DNA from: Tamarix chinensis
Taxonomy: Eukaryota > Streptophyta > Magnoliopsida > Caryophyllales > Tamaricaceae
Length of the DNA stretch: 64,000 bases
Direction: 5' to 3'
NCBI GenBank assembly: GCA_030549775.1
Contig: CM060172.1
Span: 127,523,122-127,587,121, forward strand
The notes beneath the pieces were generated by a model. That model was given only the letters and a program-made list of their open reading frames with translations. It had not been told where the DNA came from and made no database searches. The first letter of the stretch is position 1, and each line of letters starts with the position of its first letter. Below are positions 23,167-34,700 of the stretch, piece after piece. The position numbers and the translations under genes were made by a program.

Positions 23167-26100
23167 GACGCCTTAGATATAAAAATAATCAGGCTAAAAA
23201 GTTGATAGAAACCGATTATTTATTTTAATCCTAGTTTTTATCCGTAAATCTTATCCGAATTATTTTATTAATAGCCGTGACCCGTAACCCGAAATAAACT
23301 CTTAAAATTTATTTTCGATTATTTTTATCTTTTTCATTTTATTTAAATCTATCTCAAATCAGATTATTTTTTCTATCCAATATTTTAATTTATCCGAACT
23401 CAATTTAAAATAAGATATATATAAAATATTTTTTCTTCTCTCTCTCCCTCCATTTGCTATCCCATTCCTGTACTCTCCTTTCTCCATCACTTTCTACCTT
23501 TACTCCACCTCCTACATTTATACACAAATACACACGCCACACACTCTCCCACACTCCACCCAAACAAGCCCTGTATACATGCACACGACGCACATAGCCC
23601 CAACCCATTGTTCCTCCCATATTTCTTCGGCTCTCCCTCCCGCACACACACAGCCTTACTCCCCTTTATTGTCCCGTTTGTTTTGATTTTCCTAGCCTCC
23701 TCGTCCTCGCCCAAACAACCCCTTCTCCCTCTGTTTCTTTTCTGCATCCCCACTCTCCCGCTAGCCCACCAGCACCCCCGAGTAGTGCAACAGGCAGCAG
23801 CCAGCAGCACCACTCACCCAACCACCCTGCCTCCTCTTCTTTCTCCTTCTCCTAGCAGCACCACCCACCACCTACATCCTGCACCATCAGCCATCGCAGC
23901 CCCGTCGCCTAGCCTCCAGTGTAGAATCACAACCGATCGTACAAGCCAGCATCGCCACCACCCAGCAGCCACGAGCCATCATCCTGCCTTGCTCCACCTC
24001 TCTGTGCCTCCTCCATTTTCCCGCAACCAACCAGCACCATGCACACGCACCACCACCACCATTCTCCTCCCTTTCCCGCATTCAGCGCCCAGCCTCTATA
24101 GAACCACCTCCCCATCCTCTTCTTCCTATGCAACCCGTCGCCCATCACCCTCGATCTAGCAGAGCCAACCAGCAGCTCCGCCCATTGCAGCCCCTTTTCT
24201 TTCTCCACCGCCTCTGCCACCCTCCCCCTTTCCTTGCTTCACCCGGCCAACCCTCTCGCCCGGCCAACCTCCCCGCAGCCTCCCCGTTTTCACTTGTGCA
24301 AGCTCACGCTGCATGTGCAGCGTGAGTGAATTATTTTACCCCATGTGTATTTGGTACCATATTAATTGTAAGGGTATTTTGGTAATTTTAGAAAAATAGA
24401 TATTTTTATACTATGACTATTGTTTTATCTGATAGATATTAATTCTGTATTTGTGGTATTATTTTTAGGTACGAAAGTTTAATTAGCAGGGCCTAATAAA
24501 TTTTAGTGGATACCGCTAATTTTACATTTTTGGTGGAATTCAAGTAACCGTTATACCTTACTAAAATGTTAAATATTGCGTGATAGCACATTAGGATTTT
24601 TGGTGTATGAAATATGTTTAGCATGATTTATTTCTATATAATTGTGTGTTAATTATTATTATTATGAAAACGGATAAAAAAGAGCATGTTATCTGATATA
24701 AAATATTTTGGATACAAAAGTATGATTTAAAAATGATTCTAATGACGGGAAAATAATTTTTATGATAATTATGTGTAAAATAATAGGTTGAGCATGCTTA
24801 GATATAATTATTCAATAATTATTATGGATGTGTGCCCTAGGGGCAATTTAGTCATTTTTGTGCATTATGATATCTATCCTGAAAATTATGTTTAATATGT
24901 ATTATCTATTGCAGATTATACGATTGTGTGTTTTGTACGTTTCAAAAGTATATGATAGGGATTCGTATGCCGAAATCTGTGTAATGGTCTTTTGACATGA
25001 TTGATGATTTAAATTATATAATAAACAATTAGATTATTTTGTTTTAGCCTTTTCATGACAAATTAATAAATAAGATAGAATTAGTATTTAAATGGATGCT
25101 AATCTGATAATTATTAGCTTCAAGGGCATTTTGGTCATTTTCGGCCTAACGCCCAAATGTGAATAATTGGATATAGGATGACCTTAGACTTTTGGTAGGT
25201 TGACCTTAGTATTGACTTTGACTTTTCTTTATACCGTTGATCGTAGGGTTGACTTGGATAAAAAATAAAGGAAAAATGAATAAGTATGGAAATGAGAATA
25301 AATGTGTACTGTGTGCTATCTGTGATCACTTTATAAAAATACTAATACGTAAAGTGGAAGACCTCGAGTTTGGGAATGGTTTCTCTCTAGGGGTAGCTAC
25401 CCTAGAGATGAGGTAGGAGTCCTCGATTTGTTTGGGTTTCTGGTGTGCCGGTTGTGCCCTAGTAAGGCCCTAGTCTACTCTATAGGTGACCTACGGGCCC
25501 TGTAGGGGATATCGATACTTAAGGATTAGGTGTCCGAGGTGAGGAGGGTACTATGTGCCTTGTGCATCAGTATGACCAGAGTGTTGTTATGCCTCTAGGT
25601 TGGATAGTTGGAGGGTATAGTGTTGTCTTGTGCGCCGGTATGACCGGTGTACTGTTATGTCTCAGGGTTATTATTGTATCCCCCTCGAGTAAATAAAAAT
25701 GGAAATAATATGATTTGATTGGAATAATTATTATTGGATATTGGATATTGGATTGGTTTGGTAGTGGTCATTGTGCCTACCTGTGGTTTTGGGTAGCAGC
25801 TGTTGCACCTACCTGTGGTTTAGGTGGTAGCCTTCGGGCCCACCTGTGTGGGTATTATGTCTGTAAGTATGCCTATGACGTTATGTTTATTATTATACTA
25901 TATCTGTAAATATACCGTTGATGTTATGTATTTTAATTTGCTGTACCTATAAGTGTACCTGTGAGATTACGGATTTTATTATCCTGTATCTGTAAGTACA
26001 CATGAGATGTTATGTATTTTATCATATTCTACATGTAAGTATACATCTGATGTTATGGATTTTTGTTATAGCTCATATGTGAATATACCTGCAATGTTAT

Positions 26101-26721
26101 AAATTTAGTTGGGGGTTATGTTGAGACATAAGTCATGCTGTGGATGTTATAATTTGTTATGCTAGATTTTAGGTTCTAATTATTACTTTTGTGAGTATCT
26201 TTGGCATGTTAGTCTGGTAAGCTTTCGATTGTTTTAGACAAATGAAAATGAATAGTATGTGGCTTTAATAGAATTCGACTGTCTAAATGATTACTGCATA
26301 TCAATCCTCGTATGAATACTTAAACGTCTTGTACCTGTTAGTTGTATGCCTTACATGTGTTCCATGCTAGTTTTTCATATTAGTTTGGTATAAAGGGTTA
26401 TTCAGTACTGTAGTACTGACGGGTTCCGTTTCATGGTCCCCTGCCTATTCAACGGCCAGTCTTTACCTTGCAGGATTACTTTGAGGGTAGGGTCTGACGA
26501 CTTCAAATAGAGGGTTGAGAGTTAGGACTATCCGGTGTTTGCCTTGACTTCTTTTGGTTCGGATATTTTGTGGACTCTTAAGTCTCCTGCTATTTCTCTT
26601 TTGTTACATTACAACTCTTTGCCTGATCTTTTTGTATTTATCGAGACAATGTAATTTGTAATGAAATTCTATCCTACCTTTGTTTTAATGTTATTTAAGT
26701 AAAGTAATATTTTAGCTTTAA

Positions 26722-26766
26722 CACTTAGTATAAGAACGGTAGAGGATGCTAGACTTATACTGAGTG
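26722..26766 (+). repeat. LTR-end hairpin, C copy
   Basis: CACTTAGTATAAG (26722-26734) pairs with CTTATACTGAGTG (26754-26766): 13 pairs, one of them G-U, with a 19-nt loop. It is followed by TGGCAGTAACACCC, which can pair with the LTR terminus. Confidence 0.7.
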
Positions 26767-26850
26767 TGGCAGTAACACCCATTGATTTTGTAATTAACGC
26801 TTCCGCAAAACAAAAATTTTTAGCGGTAAAAATGGGGGTGTTACTACGTC

Positions 26851-27555
26851 AGCGAGATTCTTGGATGATTGAACATGTTGAACATCAATCATTCCTTCCT
26901 TCTCTAGATCATGTGTTATATACTTTGTTCTGTATCTTTTGATGCATCATTCTTTTACTTGAGCGATATAAGTTGTATTAACATCATATGTTAAAGTGGG
27001 GTAATTAGTGATTGCTTTCATACCACATTCATTATGTCATAACCATATGCATTCTCATCTAGCTTCTTAAAGAGCAATTAAGTCTGCTTGATTTGATGAT
27101 GCAGCAATCACAATTTGCTTTCTTGATCTTCATGATATTGCAATGTTTTCAAACATGAACACATAACTAGATTGAGATCTTTTCTTATGTGGATCTCATA
27201 AGTACTCTGCATTTACATATCTAATGAGAGTGTCAATTACAAGTCTTTGGTATATTAGTATGAGATCATGTGTACATCTAAGATAGAGAAACAAATGTTT
27301 AACTCCCTTGAAATGTCTCTTTATTGGTGAAAATCAACTAACAAAAAAGGCAATGTAAACCGAGGAATTCTTCATTATCACGAGGATGGAATGCATCATC
27401 CCTTACATTTTGCTAGCAAATCACCATGAGAGAGTTGATTAGGTGTGCTTTATCCATGCAAAATCTCATTAGAATCTTCTCAACATATGTTGATTGATGG
27501 ATAAAAATCTCATCTATTAACTGCTCAATTTGAAACTTTATTTTATTAACCAATA
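26851..27555 (-). pseudogene. Copia pol remnant: end of reverse transcriptase and RNase H
   Basis: On the - strand the piece at 27413-27545 reads FQIEQLIDEIFIHQSTYVEK and onward, the conserved Copia segment just after the reverse transcriptase core. Farther along (27400 down to 26851) broken frames match the order of the Copia RNase H region, including the block that holds the ADAG and TSSNHAE signatures in intact elements. Stops and frameshifts are frequent. The rest of the element is separated from it by LTR C and by the LTR pair starting at 27560. Confidence 0.65.
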
Positions 27556-27559
27556 TGTG

Positions 27560-28990
27560 TGTAATACCCCCAAATTTACTAATTAAAATTTTCATTTTGC
27601 TAAAGTGTTGATTATAAAATTAATGGGTGTTACTACCACACTTAGTATAAATATGACATCCTTTACCATCCTTATACTAAATGCCAAGGATAAAATGTTA
27701 CTTTACTTAAACTAAAGTTTACAATGTAAGAACAAAATAGTGATTTTAATACAAATTAACAGTGTTCTGATAATTACAAAAGGATTAGGTAAAAGAGTTA
27801 CAATATAACAAAAGGAGAAATAGAAAAGGACATAAGACTTTAAGGCATATTTGGATCAAAAGATGTCGCGGCAAACACTAGATAGTTCTAACTCTCAACC
27901 TTTAATGGAAGGCAACAATCCAAACCCTCAAAGTATTCCTATAAGGTAAAAATTATACATTTAGTAGGTAGGGGATTGAGAATGGAATGTGTTAGTACTA
28001 CAGTACTGAATGAACCATTACATAACACTAACATGCAAAGTAATATGAAACACATAGGTAACAACATAGCAGGGATACATTAAGGAAATCATGCAATACT
28101 GAATTGACCAAAATCAATATAATCAAATCAATTCAAAATTATAAGGGTAAAGCACTAAGGCAACTACCTATACAACAAATCCATATCCTTTCCAATTACC
28201 AATGTAGGATGCTAAGACAACTACTATACCACATATGAAAATTGGGTAGTGCACTATTGAAACAATACCTAAATTAAAACATTTAGAATCTTTCACAATA
28301 GTTACTTTTATTTTTAATTACTCAAGGGGGTTGCAATAATAACCCGGAGGCATAAAAATACACTAGTCATACCAGCACACAAAGTATCATGGTACCCTCC
28401 CAACCATCCGACCCATAGATATAACGATACTCGAATCATATTGGTGTAAAAGGCAACACAATACCCTCCACACCTGGTACATCTAATCCTTAAGTATCGA
28501 CACCCTCTATAGGGTCTGTAGGTCACCTATAGAGTATATTAGGGCCTTACTAGGGCACAATGACACACTAGTGAACCAAAAAAATTGAGAGCTTCTACCT
28601 CATATCTAAGGTAGCTTCCTTTAGTGAAAAACCATTCTCAAATTCAAAGTCTTCCACTTTAAGTATTATTACATTATAGGGTGATTACATGTTTCACACA
28701 TAGCACAACAATTCTCATTCCATATTTAACCATTTCCCTTTATTTCCAATTATTAAGGTAAGCCTTAAAGTCATTGGTCTATGTCAAAGTCAAATTCAAC
28801 ATTAAGGTCAACCTATAAAAAGTTTAAGGCCATCCTATGTCCAAGTATTCACAATAGGTGCATTAGGTTAAAAATTCCTTTAAAACCCTAATTTCACCAT
28901 TATTATCCTTAAGATTTAGAGATTAACTATATTTTACACTTTTTATGCATTTAGTGTATTACGTCTACAAACCCTAATTATAAATTTCTA
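27560..28990 (-). mobile_element. Reversed C-type LTR, partial
   Basis: It begins TGTAATACCCCC. A hairpin lies 82 bp inside (TTAGTATAA at 27642-27650 with TTATACTAA at 27672-27680). The block 28310-28620 is the reverse complement of the GTATGACC-rich block of LTR C (25430-25700), and 28740-28860 corresponds to C 25140-25280. The far end is lost. The 70-residue frame at 28314-28526 is not a gene. Confidence 0.65.
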
Positions 28991-29039
28991 ACATAATGCT
29001 ATATATTTAGGATATTTGTATTACTCATTATGAAATGTG

Positions 29040-29486
29040 TATTAATACTACACTTTTGTAGATGTTGTCCTGCAACTATTTCATGATGATCTTGCTTGCT
29101 TCAAGGAGGTTCCTCATGTGGAGTGATTTGGTTTTATACCCAGGGTTATGACATAGAGTTATAGTTATTTGGGATCACACATGTCTTGTGCCTTAGATTC
29201 TAGATATATTTTTTAAACTCTTTACTCATTTGGTTTCTTAATTTTTGCTATTTCTTTGTATTATATTATCTATAACATGTATTACATACTATATTCTTAT
29301 GTTTAATTTATTAATGTCTTCCTCTATTTCTATATGTTTTGAGTTAATTGTTGCAAACATTTTAGCATTATATTTAGTTTGAGAGAGTCATGGATAAGAC
29401 TTATGTTAAGTGTGATAGTAACATTCGTTAAAGTATGGTAACGATTCTGCTTAAAAATAAAAAATAGTAAAAGTTAGGGTGTTACA
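29040..29486 (+). mobile_element. 3' end of another long LTR, facing the previous one
   Basis: Ends AGTTAGGGTGTTACA, preceded by AACGATTCTGCTTAAAAA…AGTAAA, the standard end of these LTRs. Upstream parts follow the order of LTR C 26430-26845. With 27560-28990 it makes an inverted pair of LTR ends. Flanking five bases (ATGTG and CTTTT) do not match. Confidence 0.55.
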
Positions 29487-29851
29487 CTTTTCTAAAGACT
29501 TTTCCTTTATAAACCAAAAGAAACCACCTAAATGAACTTCATTTGAGAAATGAAGGGAGTATTATATTTTTCTCATCTACGAGCTCTATTTGATCTTAGA
29601 AACATCAAAGAAAAAATAGAAATTTAGTAGGAATGTAAACTCATGTAAAGGTTGTTTGGAAAACAAAAGAAAAAATAGGCAAAACTTTAAGGAATCTTTC
29701 AACATATGTGATATAGATACGGAAAGCATGTGCTCATATTTTATACCTATTATCAAATCTATTTAGATTGGAGTAGAACCTAATATTGTAAATACCAATT
29801 TTGAATTTTTATTTGAAGTAAAATTGATATTTATACCAAAAAGGTTTCTTA
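29487..29851. other. Short unassigned stretch
   Basis: AT-rich, with no supported frame. It may belong to the split Copia element but I saw no motif. Confidence 0.3.
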
Positions 29852-32639
29852 TTTACTATAATAACTCAAAATTTACTACTAAAAATTTTCATTCTAGCGG
29901 AAACATTATATCAACATAAATGGGTGTTACCGTTATAATCAATATAGGTATGACTTACCATATCATCCTTACATCAATTTTAAAACAAAACAATTAGTAC
30001 GCAAAAACATGATAAAAAATGAGAGAACTTTCATAAACATAGATAAGAGTTTGGAGGTTAACTCTGAGTACAATATCATAATACATCAAAATGGGTCTCA
30101 TGGATCTAAGAGTCTAACAAGGTATCTAGATAAAAGAAAATAACCAAATAACATAACTCTATGCACAACCCTAATATATAAGATTCAATCCTCCACTCAT
30201 AAGGTATATTACGCAGCAAAGTCATCCAATGAGTCCTAATTGACCCACACAAAAATGTTTGTTCCTCCACTCATGCAAATGAACACCACCTATAAAAAGG
30301 ATAATTAGTACACTATGTACTAAGTAAGGTGACAATGCAATCATAGTATAATAAGGGATAAACATGCATATAGATTAATATAAAACCCCAAACTTTTTTT
30401 ACCTAAAATTAAATATTTAACCTTTCATATGGGATATTTTAACCTTAAATTATTGATTTAATTATTTTGTGAACTTTGATTTACAAAAATAGATAGAATT
30501 ATTTAACAAATTAATATAAATATTTTTATAATTTTATCTTATTATTTTTATTTAAATAAATCCCCAAACTTATAATTTTACTAAAATTATTTTCTTAAAT
30601 TAATTCCTTAATTTTTGGATAAATTAATTTAATATTTTTTCCATTAGCTAAATTTCTAATCATAACTCTAAAAATAATTTTATTTTTATTTTTCTTCTTT
30701 TCCTTTTCCTTTTTTATTCCTCTTCTTTCTTTTCTCCTTTTCTTTCCTTTCTTTTCTTCCTTCTTCCTTGGGCCAGTCTAGCCCTTTATTATTATTTTTC
30801 TTCTTCTCTTGTCGAGCCAGCTCTTCCCTTTCTCCTTCTTTTCTTCTTTCGCCAGGGCCAACCTAGACTCCCTTCTTCTTTTTTTCATTCTCTCCTTTCC
30901 CCTTGGACCAACCCATCCCTGCCTCTTCTTTTTTTTTCTCCTCTCCTACACTGGCCAACTTGCCCTTCTCCTTCTCCTTCCTTCCCCACACGGCTCGTCC
31001 CTAATTTCTTCTTCCTTCTCCCCTCCTACATGCCCAAGCCAAACAGGCCCCTCCTCCCCTCGCACGCCTTCTTCTTCTTCTTCTCCCCCTACACCTCTGT
31101 ACCTTGCCAACCTACACCACCCCTCTACCGATAGGATGCCTTGCACCAGCTTCTCCCCCTATCGTCCTTTTCTTTCCATTTTTGGCCCTGTATGCCCTGG
31201 TCCCCTTCCCCTGCATGCCTTCCTTACCCTTCGCCCCTGCCATATCTGCATGATCACCCATCTACACCCCCTACACACGTACCTCGCACGACTAACAACC
31301 CCCCCTCTCCTCCTCTTCTCCTCTTCTTTTTATTATCCTTCTCTTTTTCTCTGCCCCATTCTCCCTCGAGCTTAGTCGTCTCCCCTAATCCTCTCTTCTC
31401 TTTCTTTCTCCCTTTTTCTCCTACCTTGTTTTCCCATTTGAAACCCTTGCAGCCCCTCTCCACCATCTCCACCACCTAACTAGCCACCACACCCTAACTC
31501 CTCCCTACACCGCCCCGATAGCCACCCTATAGCCTACCCTCCCTTTTTCTCCTTCTTCCCTTCGACTGCCCTACACTCGCCACCCTTAGCCACCTCTTCC
31601 CTCCCTTTCCGCCACCACCGAAGCCTCCCCTTAGCTTCCTACCATCACCTCAACATCCCTCTACACCACCTTACCTGAACCACCCTTCCTTACCTCTTCT
31701 CTTCCTCTTCTTTTCCTTTCTTCCTCTTCTCCCTCCCTTCTCTGCACCTTTCTCCTACAGCCGCCGCTGCCGCCTCCAAGCCACTGCCCCACAACCTCCA
31801 TTAACCACCCACCTCCTACCTCACTTCTACACCCAACCACCAACACCAACACCTCCTCCATCACCTCCCTCAACCCTTTACCCTCCCCTCCCCTCCTTTC
31901 TTTTTTCCTTTCCCCCTTTATATTGCCTTCATCCGTATGGGTTGCATGGCTCATACTACATGGGTAGCATGAGTTATGCTATGATTTTTGGTATGCATTT
32001 TTAGATAATATTAAGATATAAGGTAGTTTGGTAATATAATAGTTAATAAATATTTTTAACAAAAATCATTCTTTTGCTTATCTAATATTAATACTTCACT
32101 TGTGATATTATTTGAGGTACAAAATTTTATTAAACGAAGCTTAAGCATTTTAAACTGGATACTGGTAAAGTTTAGTTTTTGCGGAAAATAAGGTAACCAC
32201 TATACGCTACCAAAATGTATGGATTATTGTATATTAGCACATTAGGATTTTTGGTATGTGATTTATGTAAATATGATGTGTCACTAACAATCCCATGATT
32301 ATTAATGTTATCTCAAAAATAGAAACAAAAGCATGTTATCTTGTATATAATGGGATATGTGTGAAATGGTGATTAGGAAAGGGGTAGATGTTGATGATGG
32401 GTGTTATGTGTATATACATGCTATGCTAAGTGAGAATGGACACTTGTAGTGAAAATAGTACTAATATGAGCCCTAAGGGTTTGGTCATTTGGACACATCA
32501 TGATATTTAATCCTAATTGGGATGACTAATACGTTATAAACACTTCTAAGAATGGAGATGAGAGTTTGGGTTGTTATAAATATAAGTGTTAGTAGAAATA
32601 TCAATATTTTATGACCTAGGGGTATTTTGATAATTTTAA

Positions 32640-33500
32640 TGTATGGTGGTGACCATCTTAATAAAAATGCATGCTAAGTGTCATTTAGTGTTGAAGATGA
32701 TAATAGGGGTTTGTGGTATTAAAAATACATGTTCCATCATGAATAATAATATTATATGTTTTAGGGGCATTTTAGTAATTTTGCATGTGAAATGTGGGTT
32801 ACCTAAATAAACATGCATTTTAAGTAATAATTGGTGCTAAGAATGATAATAGGGGTTTTTTGGTTTTAGTAATGCATGTTAGGTATGATTATTAATATTA
32901 AATGACCTAGGGCATCTTAGTAATTTTGCATGTTATATAGTGGTTAGTCTAAAAAGCATGCATGATAATTATAAAATTATTTTAAACATGATAATAGGGG
33001 TTTATTGTCTTAGTAGCACCTATTTGAGCACGATATTCAATAAAATATGGTCTAGGGGCATTTTGATAATTTTGTATGTTATATGGTGATTAGTCTAGCA
33101 AACATACATGATAAGTATAAAATGGCGTTAAACATGATAATAGGGGTTTATTGTCTTTGTAGCACCTATTTGAGCACGATATTTAATAAAATATGATCTA
33201 GGGATATTTTAGTAATTTTACATGTAAAATGGTGATTAGTCTAATAAACTTACATGGTAAATATAAATTAATGATAAATATGATAATGGGGGTTTATTGT
33301 CTTAGTATCATTTATTTGAGCATGATGTTCAAGAAAATATGGCCTAGGGGAATTTTGGTAATGTTACATGCAATATGGAAATTATCCTATTAAACCTTCA
33401 TGATAAGTATTAATTGATGTTAAATGTGAGAGTCGGGGTTTATTGCCTTAGCATCACCTGTTCAAGCATGATCATGAACATTATAAGGCCTAATGGTATT
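32640..33500 (+). repeat. Six tandem repeats of 146 bp
   Basis: The marker GATAATAGGGG (or a variant) occurs at 32699, 32844, 32990, 33136, 33282 and 33428, so the period is 145-146 bp. Each unit also has CTAGGGGCATTTTGGTAATTTT-like (two short pieces), a GGTGATTAGTCTA segment and a CATGATAAGTATAAA segment. Units are clearly diverged but similar in length. Confidence 0.85.
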
Positions 33501-34439
33501 TTGGTAATTTGGAGAGTATCATAATGAATATGTAGGGTTTCGGTGTAACTTGGTAAATTGGAGTATGTTATTTTGTGATTCTCATAAACATGCAAAAAGT
33601 GCATGAATTGTTGATTAAGCATGAGAATCTATGTTTGGTTGTTCTAGAAGTGCATATTAGGGTTTTATGTGTAAATGGTCATTTGGTGTGTTGAATAACT
33701 TAACTTCACGATAAATAGTTTGATTATGATGCGTTGCTCTTTTTATGGCATGTTGATAAATAAAAATGAATGATAGAAGTGGATGGTAAAGAGGTTGCCT
33801 TAGCCTTAAGGGCATTTTTGTCATTTTGACCTAAGATGCCTAAGTGTGAGTGTTAAAATCTAGGATGGCCTTAGTGGACTACTTATGTTGACATTGACAA
33901 TAATCTTGATTATGATTACTTCATAATATTGGAAACAAATAAAAATAGCTAAGTATGTGATTACCGTGTACTTCTCGTGGTCGTCTTAATTAAAATACTA
34001 ATACTTAAAGTAAAAGATCTCGAGATTGAGAATGGTGGCTCTTTAGGGGTCGCTACCCTAAAGACATGATTTAGCCTACAGTTGTTCTAGATTTTGTTGG
34101 TGTGCCTTAGTACCCTAGTTAGGCCCTACATCTTACTCCATTTAACTCTACGTACCTAATTAGGGGTATGCATACTTATGGATTAGGTGTCCTTCTCAGT
34201 AGGGTACTATATGCCTTCATGTACCAGTGCGATCATAATACCTTTGCGTCCTTAGGTTGATAATCGGTAGGATACTATGCTGCTCTAATGCGCTAGTATG
34301 ACCGGTGTACCTTTGTGTCTTTAGGTTCATAATCTCCCCCTCAAGTAAATAAAATGAAATTGTGTGATAATTAAATGAAAAGAGACTAGTTACTTATAGT
34401 AGAACACTATGTAGGTCGGGATCATATGGATTATATATA

Positions 34440-34700
34440 CCAGTCCATTGATTATAATAGTGGCCAGGAGCGTTTGCACTATATTGTATTATATTTACTG
34501 GTCCACCAGTTATAATAGTGGTCAGAACCGTTTTGCCCTAGATTGCATCATATGTACTAGTCTACTTATTATAATAGTGGTCAAGAGCGTTCTACCCTAG
34601 ATTGTATTATATTTACCGATCCGCCGGTTATAATAGTGGTCAGAAGCATTTTTCCCTAGATGTATTATATTTACCAGTCTACCGGTGAGAATAATAAGGT
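34440..34700 (+). repeat. Five ~60-bp tandem units with ATAATAGTGG cores
   Basis: Units read roughly 'ccggtTATAATAGTGGtcagaagcgtt…gccctagattgtattatatttac'. Related to the units at 6622-6990. Confidence 0.75.

Larger units (their letters stand above)
23021..26845 (+). mobile_element. 3.8 kb LTR (C), with perfect 5-bp target-site duplication
   Basis: It begins TGTAATACC and ends GGGGGTGTTACT (last base mutated from A). Both sides carry ACGTC (23016-23020 and 26846-26850). Parts in order: AT-rich head with an (ATT)n run, CT-rich tract (23430-24300), AT-rich middle, a segment rich in GTATGACC (25430-25700), repeated short phrases around TATGTATTTTAT (25860-26100) and the terminal hairpin. It is related to the LTR at 30379-35569, for example in the shared phrases 'GGGCATTTTGGTCATTTT' and 'TTGACCTTAG'. 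The 183- and 108-residue frames here are low-complexity products of the CT tract. No gag, pol or primer site. Confidence 0.8.

Noticed and set aside
23608..24325. 183-residue and other Pro/Ser-rich frames
   Set aside because: They lie in the CT-rich tract of LTR C, are open on both strands and have no domain or codon signal.
30809..31954. 188-, 112- and 97-residue frames
   Set aside because: Low-complexity products of the CT-rich tract of LTR F2.
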